A stretch of 64,000 nt of DNA from Pseudomonas putida (GCF_001976065.1 NZ_MNAH01000003.1:62001-126000); one strand, 5' to 3'. Shown: positions 53,050-62,565, counted from the stretch's first letter. Notes: generated by a model not told the origin, from the letters alone. Translations and numbers: made by a program.

Positions 53050-53228
53050 TTAACTTTCTTCTCCGATACTCTAGCTTTGAGACTTTACATCACGAAGCGA
53101 ATGCATACTGACTCGAATACCAGACATTTCTCATATCATAGCCCAAAGTGCGATCCGTTTTTTAACCGCTCTATAAACCCACCAACTTCAAGGTGGATGG
53201 CACTCAATTAGGCGAATAGCGAGTAGCT

Positions 53229-53880
53229 CTACGACAACAGCACTTTGTAATTTTCAAACGAGGTCGCCAATGGCTGCCGTTGTAATGCGTGGCGCAGCCA
53301 CTTATAGGACTCATGGCCATCGGCTTTGGCAGTCTCGACCAAGCTGTAACGTTGAGCGCTGGTTGTCGCACCTCTGGGCGCATCGCTAAATAACTAGCTC
53401 TTTCTTCCAATGAGAAAGGGTCGGCTTGCACGTTCGGCAGCGTTATTGTCGATCGACAAGTAGCCTTCTTCGACGCATCGTTCAAGTTTGTTCAAGTTGC
53501 TGGCAAGCTGGCCTATAGCTTTGCCGAATGCGTATTGTGGTCGTCACTCGTATCAAGGTTTTTACCATCCATTCTTTCTGCTCGAACAGCGCAGACGCAC
53601 CTAACGAGCCTTTTTCCGCCCGTCATCACTGCTCTGCTTGAGCGCAATCTCGATACCGTAAAAATAGCAGATCAGCTTTAATGCTATATCGCCGCTTCCC
53701 GACTTACCCTTGAGTTGCACTTTTTGCACCTCGACTTGCGCCTCGCGTGCGCCCAGCAGCCCAATCGCTCTTCGTAAGATTGGGAGCCCTAGGCTTATGC
53801 CCCCATAGTCATCGGTCTTCAAATAGCCGCAATAACCTTCAAGCAGGCGGTGCCAGCTCCCATATGGATCGTGTGGGATC
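53229..53880 (-). pseudogene. Eroded IS66-family transposase (tnpC) relic
   Basis: Reading the minus strand, 53542-53229 encodes the TnpC C-terminus: AFGKAIGQLASNLNKLERCV, then LSIDNNAAERASRPFLIGRK, and LFSDAPRGATTSAQRYSLVE, with an amber stop where IS66 enzymes have Trp. Upstream (53880-53600) are further pieces: LLEGYCGYLKTDDYGG, GCWAHARRKS in another frame, then SGSGDIALKLICYFYGIE. Several frameshifts and stops show it is dead. Neither insertion-sequence end nor target repeat is recognisable. Confidence 0.85.
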
Positions 53881-53893
53881 GTAGGAGCTGGCG
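53881..53893. repeat. Partial REP unit
   Basis: gtaggagctggcg, half of the usual stem, lies between the IS66 relic and kdsD. Confidence 0.5.
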
Positions 53894-53897
53894 GTTA

Positions 53898-54830
53898 TCA
53901 GTCGAAGATTTCGACCACGCCTACGACAGCGTTTTCGCTATTGGTAACGGCCAAGGCACGGATCTTGTTGTCGAGCATGTAGGCTTCCGCTTCCGATAGC
54001 TGCGAATCATCCTTGATGGTGTGAGGGTTGGCGGTCATGAAGTGGGCGACGGTGGTGTGGATCACGCCTTCGTTTTCCAGCAGTGCACGACGCAGGTCGC
54101 CGTCGGTGACAATACCGACCAGTGCGCCCTCCTCCATGACCACGGTCAGGCCCATGCGGCTTTGGGTCATCACCAGCAAGCAATCGTGGAAGCTTGTGGC
54201 CGGGGTGACAATCGGTGCCGGTGAGTGCATGACGTCGCTGACGCGGGTCAGCAGCTTACGACCCAGGCTGCCACCGGGGTGGTAGCGGGCGAAGTCCATC
54301 GGCTTGAATTGAATGGCTTCGATCAAGGCCACCGCCAGGGCATCGCCCATGGCCATGGTCGCCAAAGTGGAGGTGGTCGGCGCCAGGTTGTTTGGGCACA
54401 CTTCTCGCTCGACGGAGATGTCCAGCCAGATATCCGCGTGCTTGGCCAGGGTCGACTTTCCGTTGCCGGTCATGGCGATGATTTTGTTGCCGAAGGATTT
54501 CAGGCTCGGGATCAGCTTGATCAGTTCTTCTGTCTCGCCGCTGTAGCTGATCAGGATCAGCACGTCGATCGGCTTGAGCATGCCCAGGTCGCCGTGGAAG
54601 GCTTCAGCCGGGTGCAGGAAGAAGCTCGGGGTGCCGGTGGAGGCGAAGGTCGCGACCATCTTTTGCCCGATCAGACCGGATTTGCCCATGCCACACACGA
54701 CGGTGCGACCTTTGCAACCGAGGATCAGTTCGACCGCACGCTGGAATTCGCCATCCAGGCGCTCCGCCAGCTTACTGATTGCTTGCGCTTGCGCATAAAG
54801 CGCTTCTTTGGCAATGGGAAGGTGATTCAT
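53898..54830 (-). CDS. kpsF: Arabinose-5-phosphate isomerase KdsD/KpsF
   Basis: A 310-aa enzyme converting ribulose-5-phosphate to arabinose-5-phosphate, the first step of Kdo synthesis. The SIS domain (residues ~30-180) has CGMGKSGLIGQKM, SYSGETEE and a catalytic His in LHPAEAFHGDLG; two CBS domains follow (DVMHSPAPIV; HFMTANPHTI). ATG 54830 (MNHLPIAKEALYAQAQ) was chosen; the upstream frame is not coding-like. It is on the opposite strand to the other kps genes. Confidence 0.94.
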   Translation of the reverse strand: MNHLPIAKEALYAQAQAISKLAERLDGEFQRAVELILGCKGRTVVCGMGKSGLIGQKMVATFASTGTPSFFLHPAEAFHGDLGMLKPIDVLILISYSGETEELIKLIPSLKSFGNKIIAMTGNGKSTLAKHADIWLDISVEREVCPNNLAPTTSTLATMAMGDALAVALIEAIQFKPMDFARYHPGGSLGRKLLTRVSDVMHSPAPIVTPATSFHDCLLVMTQSRMGLTVVMEEGALVGIVTDGDLRRALLENEGVIHTTVAHFMTANPHTIKDDSQLSEAEAYMLDNKIRALAVTNSENAVVGVVEIFD

Positions 54831-55057
54831 GGGGACCTTATCGCTCCTTGATTTTGAAGGCGCGTATGGTAACGGGTGAATAGCAGCGAGGGAACGAAGA
54901 TGTCCCTCCGCCTGTAGGAAATTTCCCAAATCTGCCTCATAGCGCGCCACATAATTGGCAATCAATGGACGGAGTCCGTACTATCGCGCCCCTTCTGGTC
55001 AACTGTTACGGGAAGTGGGCAAGGATCGCGCCGACTTCACGGGTGTGTCAGGCATAA

Positions 55058-56146
55058 ATGGATGATTGCTTACAGTTGGAAGATATGGGTATCGAATCGA
55101 ACATCACAACACTCACCAGGAACAGGAATGCCTTCTGGTTAAGCCGCTCCACGCTGGAAAAACGCCTGAGCTTTTTCCTGCCAGCTTATCGAGCCAATGG
55201 TTTCAGCATCGTCACCACCGACCTGGCGTCCAATGCCTCGTTCGTCAGTTATGTGCGCCATCACCGACTGACGGATCTCGGTACCGGCGCCACGATTGAT
55301 GTGATCGAAAAGTCGATTCGCAAAATTCTCTTTATCCCCAGCCTCGAGTCACGCTTCTATCGGGAGCGCAACGTGCTATGGGGAAGCGTTCATTTCAAGC
55401 ATCCGATTTGCCTGGGCGTCATTGAGACGCCTTGGGAAAGCCTGATTTTTACCAGCTACGTACAAGGCCGCCCGCCACGTTTGGCCTCTATCGCCAAGAT
55501 CATGGCACCGGGCATTGCCGAGATCGAGAATCTGTCCAGTCGGTATCTGGGGTTCTCACCCTGGTGGCAGGCTCCCAAGTTCTGGACCATGGATTTTTTT
55601 CGACCTTGGTATCTCCTGCGGCCGCGCTTCAATTTCGAGCGATATTTGCACTCCCTTGTGGAATTGGCTGGAGACGATGAGCGCTTTGCCGACCTGCCGG
55701 GTCAACTTCTTGCGTTGCGGCCAATATTGCGTCGCGAGGCCGAGGCCGCTAAAACCAGTCAGCGCTGTTTTTGCCATATGGATTACCTGCGCAAGAATTT
55801 CTTCCAGTCGCCCCAGGGTCTGCAGATGATCGACTGGAGCGAGTTCAAGATCGGGCGTGTCGGATTTGACGGTGGGTCCTATGTGAGTGCGGTATTTCGG
55901 CGCAGCGATATGGAACGTTTTGTAGCCGTTCGCGCCGAGTTCCTCGCAACCTATGTCGAGGTGCTGGACCCTCGGTTCGACCGGCAACAGGCGTTGCGCA
56001 ACCTGGATTACCTGTTCCTGCAAAACTCACTCTGGTACTTCCTGCGGCCCACGACCATTGCTGACTATAAGCGACGGGGCAAGCTGGATCTGTTGCATGC
56101 GAAGTATGAATATTTGTTGGCGCTGCCTTTGATGTCGGGCCGTTAG
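55058..56146 (+). CDS. Kinase-like (APH/LPS-kinase fold) protein
   Basis: About 362 aa with a protein-kinase-like fold. CFCHMDYLRKNFF near residue 240 matches the HxDxxxxN catalytic loop, and MIDWSEFKIG the following metal-binding Asp. Earlier, IDVIEKSIRKI could supply the ATP-binding Lys. Relatives phosphorylate sugars, LPS or capsule components; the actual substrate is unknown. The start is uncertain (55058, or 55085 further in). It sits between the Kdo supply and linker-transferase genes. Confidence 0.72.
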   Translation: MDDCLQLEDMGIESNITTLTRNRNAFWLSRSTLEKRLSFFLPAYRANGFSIVTTDLASNASFVSYVRHHRLTDLGTGATIDVIEKSIRKILFIPSLESRFYRERNVLWGSVHFKHPICLGVIETPWESLIFTSYVQGRPPRLASIAKIMAPGIAEIENLSSRYLGFSPWWQAPKFWTMDFFRPWYLLRPRFNFERYLHSLVELAGDDERFADLPGQLLALRPILRREAEAAKTSQRCFCHMDYLRKNFFQSPQGLQMIDWSEFKIGRVGFDGGSYVSAVFRRSDMERFVAVRAEFLATYVEVLDPRFDRQQALRNLDYLFLQNSLWYFLRPTTIADYKRRGKLDLLHAKYEYLLALPLMSGR

Positions 56147-56267
56147 GCGAGGCGAGTCGATACGGACGTTCGTTGTTCGAAGTGAGGACGCCTTCGCTGC
56201 GATGCGGCGACCCGACAAGCCAGCTCCAAGGGGCTTGGATGACTCGAGGGCGCCTCCAGCACCGCGA

Positions 56268-56498
56268 TTACCCTTGCGGATCGAGATTATCCAGCGCGCG
56301 ATTCACCGCCATATCCGCCAGCATGATCACTTGCTGGATGCCCAACAGCATGCTGCGCTGCGGCCCGTCGACGAATGTTGCGAAATCACTGGCCATGACA
56401 CTGGCAGACCTCAGCGACTCACAGGCGTGGGCCAGCAGGGTTTCGGTGTCGATGCCTGGGGCGATGAGGAACATGGTGCTTGGGGAATGTTTGGGCAT
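56268..56498 (-). CDS. DUF6124/DUF3077 small protein
   Basis: A 76-aa protein typical of pseudomonads, recognised by MFLIAPGIDTETLLAHACES, then MASDFATFVDGPQRSM and LLGIQQVIMLADMAVNRALD. Start ATG 56498 has GGAG 6 bp upstream. It is mostly helical and soluble, and its function is unknown. It is opposite to the capsule genes and probably unrelated to them. Confidence 0.85.
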   Translation of the reverse strand: MPKHSPSTMFLIAPGIDTETLLAHACESLRSASVMASDFATFVDGPQRSMLLGIQQVIMLADMAVNRALDNLDPQG

Positions 56499-56685
56499 GG
56501 TGGAGCTCCATCTATGAGTGACGTTATTGAGCCGTTTATTCACCAGGGTTCCAGTCCCGGCCACTGATTTGGCAGCGGCGGACAAAGGCTAGAGATGCTG
56601 CTTCCTAGGGACAACCTGAAAAGTTTGTCGGATGTTTCTTGAGGAGATGTGTGAATCTGGGTGAGATGGTTGGCTGGGTGGACGC

Positions 56686-56710
56686 CTTCGCTGGCAAGCC
56701 AGCTCCTACA
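56686..56710. repeat. Single REP unit
   Basis: cttcgctggcaagccagctcctaca, the standard unit in reverse orientation. Confidence 0.8.
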
Positions 56711-56924
56711 AGGGTGTGTAAGCCGTTTGATTGGTTTATTTGCGGTTGTCAATCGCGCTGTTAGCTACAGGTATGCCGCTCATCGGGCCGTTGAGTCGAG
56801 GGTCTGCAGGTGTTTGATGGAATCTCCATTTATGTGAAAAAGTCGTCAGTTTTTTCGTACTTTTGTGAATGGTTACCCTCTGTTTGTATTATCATTCTCG
56901 GCATATTTCATTAAGCATTTCCTC

Positions 56925-56950
56925 CAGGCAGACGCATTAATGCGTGCCTG
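56925..56950. promoter_or_regulatory. Candidate operator palindrome before kpsC
   Basis: CAGGCA-g-ACGCATTAATGCGT-GCCTG: a perfect 14-bp palindrome (56932-56945) extended by CAGGC/GCCTG with a one-base bulge. It lies 40 bp before the kpsC start codon, where a regulator could sit. Confidence 0.45.
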
Positions 56951-56989
56951 ACCGATGATTGCGCCCGATATGGATATCCGCTGTTTTTT

Positions 56990-59020
56990 ATGGACAATGC
57001 TGCTTCACCGCGTCGCTCTTTGCTGATTCTGTCTAAAGGTGCGCAACAGATCCCTACCCTCTCCGCCTTGCTGCCTGAGTATCGGCTGCTGTGTGGAGCT
57101 GTGGGCGACATTGCCCGGGCCGATGACGTGTTGGCGTGGGGACGCAAACCCAGCGCGTTGCGTGCCAAGGCGGCTGCCGACGCTGCCGGGTTGCCGCTGA
57201 TTACGGTCGAAGACGGTTTTTTGCGTTCGGTGGGCCTGGGGGCTGAAGACCCGCCGCTGTCGCTGGTCGTCGACCCGCTGGGCATCTACTACGACGCCAG
57301 CAGCCCTTCTCGCCTCGAACAACTGATTCCCCTGCCGCTGACCCAAGCCCAGGTGTTGCGTGCGCGTGCCTTGCAGGCAAGTTGGTGTGAGGAGCGTGTA
57401 TCCAAGTACAACGGCGCGCGGATCGAGGCCTGCGTGTTGCCGCAGCCTTGCGTGCTGGTCGCCGATCAGACCCGCGGCGATGCCTCGTTGCAAGGCGCTA
57501 GTGCCACCGATTTCCAGCGCATGCTTGACGCCGCGCTGGCCCGTCACCCGCAGTGCACGGTGGTGGTCAAGGTGCACCCGGACGTGGTGGCCGGGCGCAA
57601 GCAGGGGCACTTTGATCTGGCGGCGTTGCGCAAGCATCCACGGGTTCAGGTGATCAGCGATAACGTGCACCCCGCCGAGTTGCTCTCGGCCGTGCAGGCG
57701 GTGTACGTGATGACTTCGCAACTGGGCTTCGATGCCCTGTTGTGGAACGTGCCGGTGCACACTTTTGGCATGCCGTTCTATGCGGGCTGGGGCCTAACCG
57801 TGGATGCGTTGCCCGCGCCTGAGCGACGTCAGCCCGTCAGTCTTGAGCAATTGCTGCATGCCGCGTTGGTGGAATACCCGCGTTACGTCGACCCGGAGAC
57901 GGGCGCGCCATGCCAAGTGGAGACCGTGCTGGCGTGGTTGGGTTTGCAGCGACGGATGCGCAGTCGCTTGCCCCATGCCTTGCAAATGGTCGGCTTCAGC
58001 AAGTGGAAACAACCCTTGGTGCTCGACTTTTTCAACGGTTCATCCATCCGGTTTCTCGGGCGTTTCTCCCGTCGTCGCGTGGCCGCTCCGGTCGTCACGT
58101 GGGGTTGCCAGCACGACATGCCCTTGTCCGTGAAAGCGGGTCGCCACCTCGGCCGCGTCGAAGACGGCTTCCTGCGCTCCGTCGGCCTGGGCGCAAAGAA
58201 AACCCGCCCCTTGTCCTGGGTGTTCGACGACCTGGGCATTTACTACGACGCCACCCGCCCTTCGCGGCTGGAACACATCTTGCAAAACGAGCCCTGTGCA
58301 CCGGGCTTGTTGCAGCGGGCAGCGGCCTTGCGTGAAGCGATCTGCGTGGCCGGCGTGACCAAGTACAACCTGCCCGGCACGCCGTGGAAACGCCCTGCCG
58401 GTGTCGAGCGGGTGATTCTGGTACCGGGCCAGGTGGAGTCCGACGCGTCGATTCGTTATGGCGCGCACCGGATCCGCCGCAACCTGGATTTGCTCAAGGC
58501 AGTGCGCGAGCGTCACCCCATGGCGTGGCTGTTGTACAAGCCGCACCCGGAAGTATTGGCCGGTACCCGCGAGGCCGGCGTAGACGAAGAACGCACCAGC
58601 GACTGGTGCAACCAGGTGGTGGGCGATGTGCCGTTCCACGCACTGTTGTCCGAGGTCGACGAGGTGCATGTGCTGACTTCGCAATCGGGCTTCGAAGCTT
58701 TGTTGCGCGGCGTGCCGGTGACCACTTACGGCCAGCCGTTCTATGCCGGTTGGGGGTTGACCGAGGATCGCGATTTAAGCCCGGACGTCCAGGCGCGCCG
58801 CACCCGGCGCCTGAGCCTGGACGAGTTGGTGGCCGCGACGCTGATCCGCTACCCGACCTATGTCAGCCGCATCACCCGAAAATTTACTACTCCTGAACGA
58901 ACGCTAACTGAGATCCAGAACTGGGATGAAGTACCAACGCAAGGAAGAACTCCAACATGGCGAGAGATGATTCAGCGTTTGCTCCTTACGGTTTTGAAAC
59001 CACGCCTCAGGAAATCCTAG
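56990..59020 (+). CDS. kpsC: Capsule Kdo-linker transferase KpsC (two modules)
   Basis: A 676-aa KpsC made of two related GT-B modules. Each has VEDGFLRSVGLG (residues ~73 and ~390), a GIYYDA box, a basic His-Pro motif (KVHPD ~193; YKPHPE ~515) and a final MPFYAGWGL / QPFYAGWGL. In group 2 capsules KpsC adds alternating beta-2,4 and beta-2,7 Kdo residues to the lyso-phosphatidylglycerol anchor primed by KpsS. Full length fits the family. Its 3' end overlaps kpsS by 64 bp. Confidence 0.95.
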   Translation: MDNAASPRRSLLILSKGAQQIPTLSALLPEYRLLCGAVGDIARADDVLAWGRKPSALRAKAAADAAGLPLITVEDGFLRSVGLGAEDPPLSLVVDPLGIYYDASSPSRLEQLIPLPLTQAQVLRARALQASWCEERVSKYNGARIEACVLPQPCVLVADQTRGDASLQGASATDFQRMLDAALARHPQCTVVVKVHPDVVAGRKQGHFDLAALRKHPRVQVISDNVHPAELLSAVQAVYVMTSQLGFDALLWNVPVHTFGMPFYAGWGLTVDALPAPERRQPVSLEQLLHAALVEYPRYVDPETGAPCQVETVLAWLGLQRRMRSRLPHALQMVGFSKWKQPLVLDFFNGSSIRFLGRFSRRRVAAPVVTWGCQHDMPLSVKAGRHLGRVEDGFLRSVGLGAKKTRPLSWVFDDLGIYYDATRPSRLEHILQNEPCAPGLLQRAAALREAICVAGVTKYNLPGTPWKRPAGVERVILVPGQVESDASIRYGAHRIRRNLDLLKAVRERHPMAWLLYKPHPEVLAGTREAGVDEERTSDWCNQVVGDVPFHALLSEVDEVHVLTSQSGFEALLRGVPVTTYGQPFYAGWGLTEDRDLSPDVQARRTRRLSLDELVAATLIRYPTYVSRITRKFTTPERTLTEIQNWDEVPTQGRTPTWREMIQRLLLTVLKPRLRKS

Positions 59021-60279
59021 TTCCCCGTCAACGCTCTCTGCGTCCGGTGCCGGTCAAGCCGCGCAACTCGTTCCTGTTTTTGCAGGGCGTCAGTTCGCCG
59101 TTTTTCGCGCGCCTGGCCCAGGCCCTGCGCAACGAAGGACAGCGAGTCAAGTCCGTCAGCTTCAACATGGGCGATACCCTGTACGGCAGCGGTGCGCGGG
59201 TGTTTTATTCGGCGCGCCCCGAGCAACTGGCGGACTTCTACAGCCACTGCTTCAAGGCGGAGCACATCACCGACGTGGTGCTGTTCGGCGACTGCCGGCC
59301 GGTGCATCAACCTGCGGTGACGCTGGCCAAGTCGCTGGGGATCCGCGTGCACGTGTTCGAGGAAGGCTACTTCCGCCCCTACTGGATCACCCTCGAGCGC
59401 AACGGCGTGAACAATCACTCGCTGCTGCCGCGGGATCCGGAGTGGTATCGCGAGGTGGGCAAGTACATCCCGCGTTATCACAATGGCAACGAGTTCCGCC
59501 TGTCCTTTGCCTCCCGGGCCCTGCACGACGTGATGTACCACGTCGGCGGCGCGTTGAACAAAGTGGTGTTCCCGCATTACAAGACTCACGCGCCGTTCAA
59601 CGCGGCGGTGGAGTATGCGGGCTACATTCGCCAGGGCATTCGCCTGCTCAATGCCAAGGGTCGCGATTCCGAGGTGATCAGTGAGGTGGCGCGCAATCGT
59701 CACCGCACCTTCCTGTTGCCCCTGCAGCTGGACAGCGATGCGCAGATCCGCGATCACTCGCCGTTCCGCCACATGAAGGATGTGCTCAAGCACGTGATGG
59801 GCTCGTTCGCCCGCCATGCCGCCGGCGATACGCGGCTGGTGGTGAAGAACCATCCGCTGACCCCCGGCATCATCAATTACCAGCGCATCACCCGGCGCAT
59901 TGCCCACAAGCTGGGCATCGCCGATCGCGTGGACTTCCTCGAAAGCGGGCACATGCCGACGCTGCTGTCCCACGTCGCCGGCGTGGTCACGGTCAACAGC
60001 ACCGTGGGCGGCTCGTCGCTGATGCACAACGTGCCGACCATCGCCCTCAGCGACCCGATCTACAACCTCAAGGGGCTGACCCACCAGGGCGGCCTCGACG
60101 CGTTCTGGGATCACCCGGAACCACCTGACTCCACGCTCTTTCAACGCTTTCGCAGCACGGTGATTCATACCACCCAGGTCAACGGCGGCTTCTATACCCG
60201 CTGTGGCATCGACATGGCGGTGAACAATTCCCTGGAAGTGTTGATGGCCAAAACCTCGAAGATCGAACAGTACCTATGA
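58957..60279 (+). CDS. kpsS: Capsule Kdo transferase KpsS
   Basis: A 440-aa KpsS that transfers the first Kdo to lyso-phosphatidylglycerol, starting the capsule anchor. FLFLQGVSSPFFARLAQAL is at the start, then HVFEEGYFRPYWITLE near 133, KNHPLTPG near 296 and VTVNSTVGGSSL near 346. ATG 58957 follows AAGGAAG with good spacing, giving a 64-bp overlap with kpsC and so likely translational coupling. The next gene overlaps by 4 bp (ATGA). Confidence 0.95.
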   Translation: MARDDSAFAPYGFETTPQEILVPRQRSLRPVPVKPRNSFLFLQGVSSPFFARLAQALRNEGQRVKSVSFNMGDTLYGSGARVFYSARPEQLADFYSHCFKAEHITDVVLFGDCRPVHQPAVTLAKSLGIRVHVFEEGYFRPYWITLERNGVNNHSLLPRDPEWYREVGKYIPRYHNGNEFRLSFASRALHDVMYHVGGALNKVVFPHYKTHAPFNAAVEYAGYIRQGIRLLNAKGRDSEVISEVARNRHRTFLLPLQLDSDAQIRDHSPFRHMKDVLKHVMGSFARHAAGDTRLVVKNHPLTPGIINYQRITRRIAHKLGIADRVDFLESGHMPTLLSHVAGVVTVNSTVGGSSLMHNVPTIALSDPIYNLKGLTHQGGLDAFWDHPEPPDSTLFQRFRSTVIHTTQVNGGFYTRCGIDMAVNNSLEVLMAKTSKIEQYL

Positions 60280-61052
60280 CGCTGCACAAGTCTCCACGCT
60301 GCATTCTCATCACCGGTGCCACAGGCGGCATCGGTGGTGCCCTGGCGCCTGCCTATGCGGCGCCGGGGGTGACCCTGATCCTGCAAGGCCGGCGCCTGGA
60401 CCGCCTGGAAGAAATGGCCGCGCAATGCCGCGCCCTGGGTGCCCGGGTGTTGCTGCAGCCGCTCGACGTCCAGGACCTGGAAGCCTTGCGGCGGTGGATT
60501 GGCGAGATCAGCGTGAGCGAGGCGCCGGACCTGATCATCGTCGGCGCCGGGGTCAACACCTCCACCGGCGACAATGGCGAGGGTGAAATCTGGGAGTTGT
60601 CCCAGGCGCTGATCGAAATCAATGTGCTGGCGGCCCTGGCCACGGTGCAGGCGGCGTTGCCGTTCATGCGTGCGCGCAAGTCCGGGCAGATCGCCCTGTT
60701 CAGTTCCCTGGCCGGCTGGCGCGGGCTGCCCGCCACCCCGAGCTACAGCGCCAGCAAGGCGGCGATCAAGGCCTACGGCGAAGCCATGCGCGACCTGGTG
60801 GCGGCGGACGGTGTGCAGGTCAATGTGATCATGCCCGGCTATGTCGAGTCGAAAATGTGCTTTGAAATGCCCGGGCCCAAACCCTTGCTCTGGGCCCCGG
60901 ACAAAGCCGCGCGAAGAATCCAGCGTGGCCTGGCGGCGAACCAGGCGCGGATCAGTTTTCCGTTCCCGCTGAACCTCGGATGCTGGGCCCTGGGGGTTAT
61001 CCCGCCACGGCTGTCGTCGATCATTTTGCGGTGGCTGGATTACGGTGCCTGA
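60276..61052 (+). CDS. Short-chain dehydrogenase/reductase of the capsule locus
   Basis: A 258-aa SDR. Cofactor loop TGATGGIGG at residue 13, NAG-equivalent GAGVNT, catalytic Ser in FSSLAGW and YSASK at about 156. The hydrophobic C-terminal end (LGVIPPRLSSIILRW) could touch the membrane. It overlaps kpsS and the next gene by a few bases, so all are one operon. From memory, Burkholderia pseudomallei capsule I has an SDR (wcbP) after its kpsS homologue; the substrate there and here is unknown. Confidence 0.85.
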   Translation: MTLHKSPRCILITGATGGIGGALAPAYAAPGVTLILQGRRLDRLEEMAAQCRALGARVLLQPLDVQDLEALRRWIGEISVSEAPDLIIVGAGVNTSTGDNGEGEIWELSQALIEINVLAALATVQAALPFMRARKSGQIALFSSLAGWRGLPATPSYSASKAAIKAYGEAMRDLVAADGVQVNVIMPGYVESKMCFEMPGPKPLLWAPDKAARRIQRGLAANQARISFPFPLNLGCWALGVIPPRLSSIILRWLDYGA

Positions 61053-62565
61053 TGTGTTGAGTAGTGCGTTTGGCCTGGTGCTTGTGCTCGGGTTTGTCCT
61101 GTCGTGTGCCTTCGAAAAACTGCTGGTGCCCTGCCCCGGCTGGCGTCGCCCGCTGCGCGCCTGGCTGCTGCATGCCGGCGCCTGGGCGTTCGCCGTCGGC
61201 TTGCTGTACCTGATCACCGGTCGCGCCTGGTTCAGCGGAGTGAACGTGCTGGCCCTGTGGCTGTTGATCGTGCTGGTGAGCAATGCCAAATACCATTCGT
61301 TGCGCGAGCCCTTCGTCTGCGCCGACTTCGAATACTTCAGCGATGCGGTGCGTTATCCGCGCCTGTACCTGCCGTTTTTCGGTATCGGCAAGGCCATTGG
61401 CCTGGCGGTGTTGTTTGTCATCTATCTGGGTTGCGGGCTGTATTTCGAACCGGTCGGCGCCAACGCCCGCGCCGTGGCGACCGGCACCTTGCTCGGTGGC
61501 CTGGCGTTGCTCTGGCTGGGCGGGTTGAAGCCGCTGCAACCGACGTTCGACGCCGCCCTCGACCTGGCTCGCTGGGGCCTGGCGGGCAGTTTGTGGACGT
61601 ACTTTTTTGCTGCCCGGCGTCCTGTGACGCTGGCGTCGTTGAACTCGCCGTTCCTTGGCGAGGAGGCGCGTCCCATGGCCGATACCGTCCTGGCGGACCT
61701 GGTGTCGGTGCAGAGCGAATCGTTTTTCGATGCGCGCCGCGTGTGGCCCGGCATTCGTGGGCAGGTCCTCAGCCAGTTCGACACCTTGCGCGCTGAAGCG
61801 CTGGCCCAGGGCCGGTTGCAGGTGGCGGCCTGGGGGGCGAATACGGTGCGTACCGAATTCGCCTTCCTGACCGGCATAAAGGTCGACCAACTCGGCGTAC
61901 ACCGCTTCAACCCCTATCGCCACCTGGCGCGCCAGGGCGTTGCCAGCATCGCCCTGGAACTGAAAAGCCGTGGCTACCGCACGGTGTGCGTGCATCCTTA
62001 TGTGGGCAGTTTCTACGGCCGAGACAAGGTGTTGCCGGCACTGGGCTTCGACGAGTTCATCGACGTGCGCAGCTTCACCGAGCAGCAGAAGGCCGGGCCG
62101 TTTATCGGTGACTGCGCGGTGGCCGACAAGATCCGCGAACTGCTCGATGCCCCGGGCCGCACGCAGCCGTTGTACATCCATGCCATCACCATGGAGAACC
62201 ACGGGCCGTTGCACCTGGAAAGCGTCGCGGCGGACGATCTCGGACAATGGTTCGACCGCCCTTTGCCTGATGACCTGCGCGACCTCGCCCCGTACGTGCG
62301 TCACCTGGGCAACGCCGACCGCATGCTCGGCCAGTTGCGCGAGCACATGCTGGCGCGCGGCACACCGACCGGGCTGTGTTTCTTCGGTGACCATGTACCG
62401 ATCCTGCCCGACGTCTATGCCGCCCTGGGTGAGCCGGATGGCGATACCGAGTACTTCATCTGGTCCAATACCACGCGTGGCGCCAGCGCCCCGGCGAACC
62501 TGGGCGTCGAGCACCTGGCCAAGGCGTTTATCGATCACCTGGCGTCGGCACGCGATGCAGCGTGA
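61045..62565 (+). CDS. LtaS-like membrane phosphotransferase/sulfatase-fold protein
   Basis: A 506-aa protein with about five membrane helices (residues ~3-165) and a periplasmic alkaline-phosphatase-superfamily domain. The three active-site parts of LtaS-type enzymes are visible: Glu in VQSESFFD (~224), Thr in GANTVRTEF (~263) and Asp-His in FFGDHVPILP (~446). The fold transfers phosphoglycerol or phosphoethanolamine groups, or cleaves sulfates. It is placed like wcbQ in Burkholderia and may decorate the capsule or its lipid anchor. GTG start, 8-bp overlap with the SDR. Confidence 0.85.
   Translation: MPDVLSSAFGLVLVLGFVLSCAFEKLLVPCPGWRRPLRAWLLHAGAWAFAVGLLYLITGRAWFSGVNVLALWLLIVLVSNAKYHSLREPFVCADFEYFSDAVRYPRLYLPFFGIGKAIGLAVLFVIYLGCGLYFEPVGANARAVATGTLLGGLALLWLGGLKPLQPTFDAALDLARWGLAGSLWTYFFAARRPVTLASLNSPFLGEEARPMADTVLADLVSVQSESFFDARRVWPGIRGQVLSQFDTLRAEALAQGRLQVAAWGANTVRTEFAFLTGIKVDQLGVHRFNPYRHLARQGVASIALELKSRGYRTVCVHPYVGSFYGRDKVLPALGFDEFIDVRSFTEQQKAGPFIGDCAVADKIRELLDAPGRTQPLYIHAITMENHGPLHLESVAADDLGQWFDRPLPDDLRDLAPYVRHLGNADRMLGQLREHMLARGTPTGLCFFGDHVPILPDVYAALGEPDGDTEYFIWSNTTRGASAPANLGVEHLAKAFIDHLASARDAA

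Larger units (their letters stand above)
56499..56989. other. 490-bp intergenic region upstream of kpsC
   Basis: No gene seen. One REP unit is at 56686-56710. From 56815 the DNA becomes AT-rich and probably holds the promoter of the kpsC-kpsS operon, with a palindrome at 56925-56950. Confidence 0.6.

Noticed and set aside
52981-53211. Two short frames on opposite strands with similar N-termini around the 53001-53049 palindrome
   Set aside because: The similarity arises because both read through the same inverted repeat; no ribosome sites.
53204-53485. Minus-strand 93-aa frame
   Set aside because: It is an out-of-frame reading of the IS66 transposase relic; the neighbouring frame gives the recognisable TnpC C-terminus.
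54831-54965. N-terminal extension of kpsF
   Set aside because: The added 45 residues do not resemble the family, and a good start lies at 54830.
61970-62554. Upstream extension of the GNAT frame
   Set aside because: It overlaps the LtaS-like gene in another frame and is its shadow; GNAT similarity starts at 62555.
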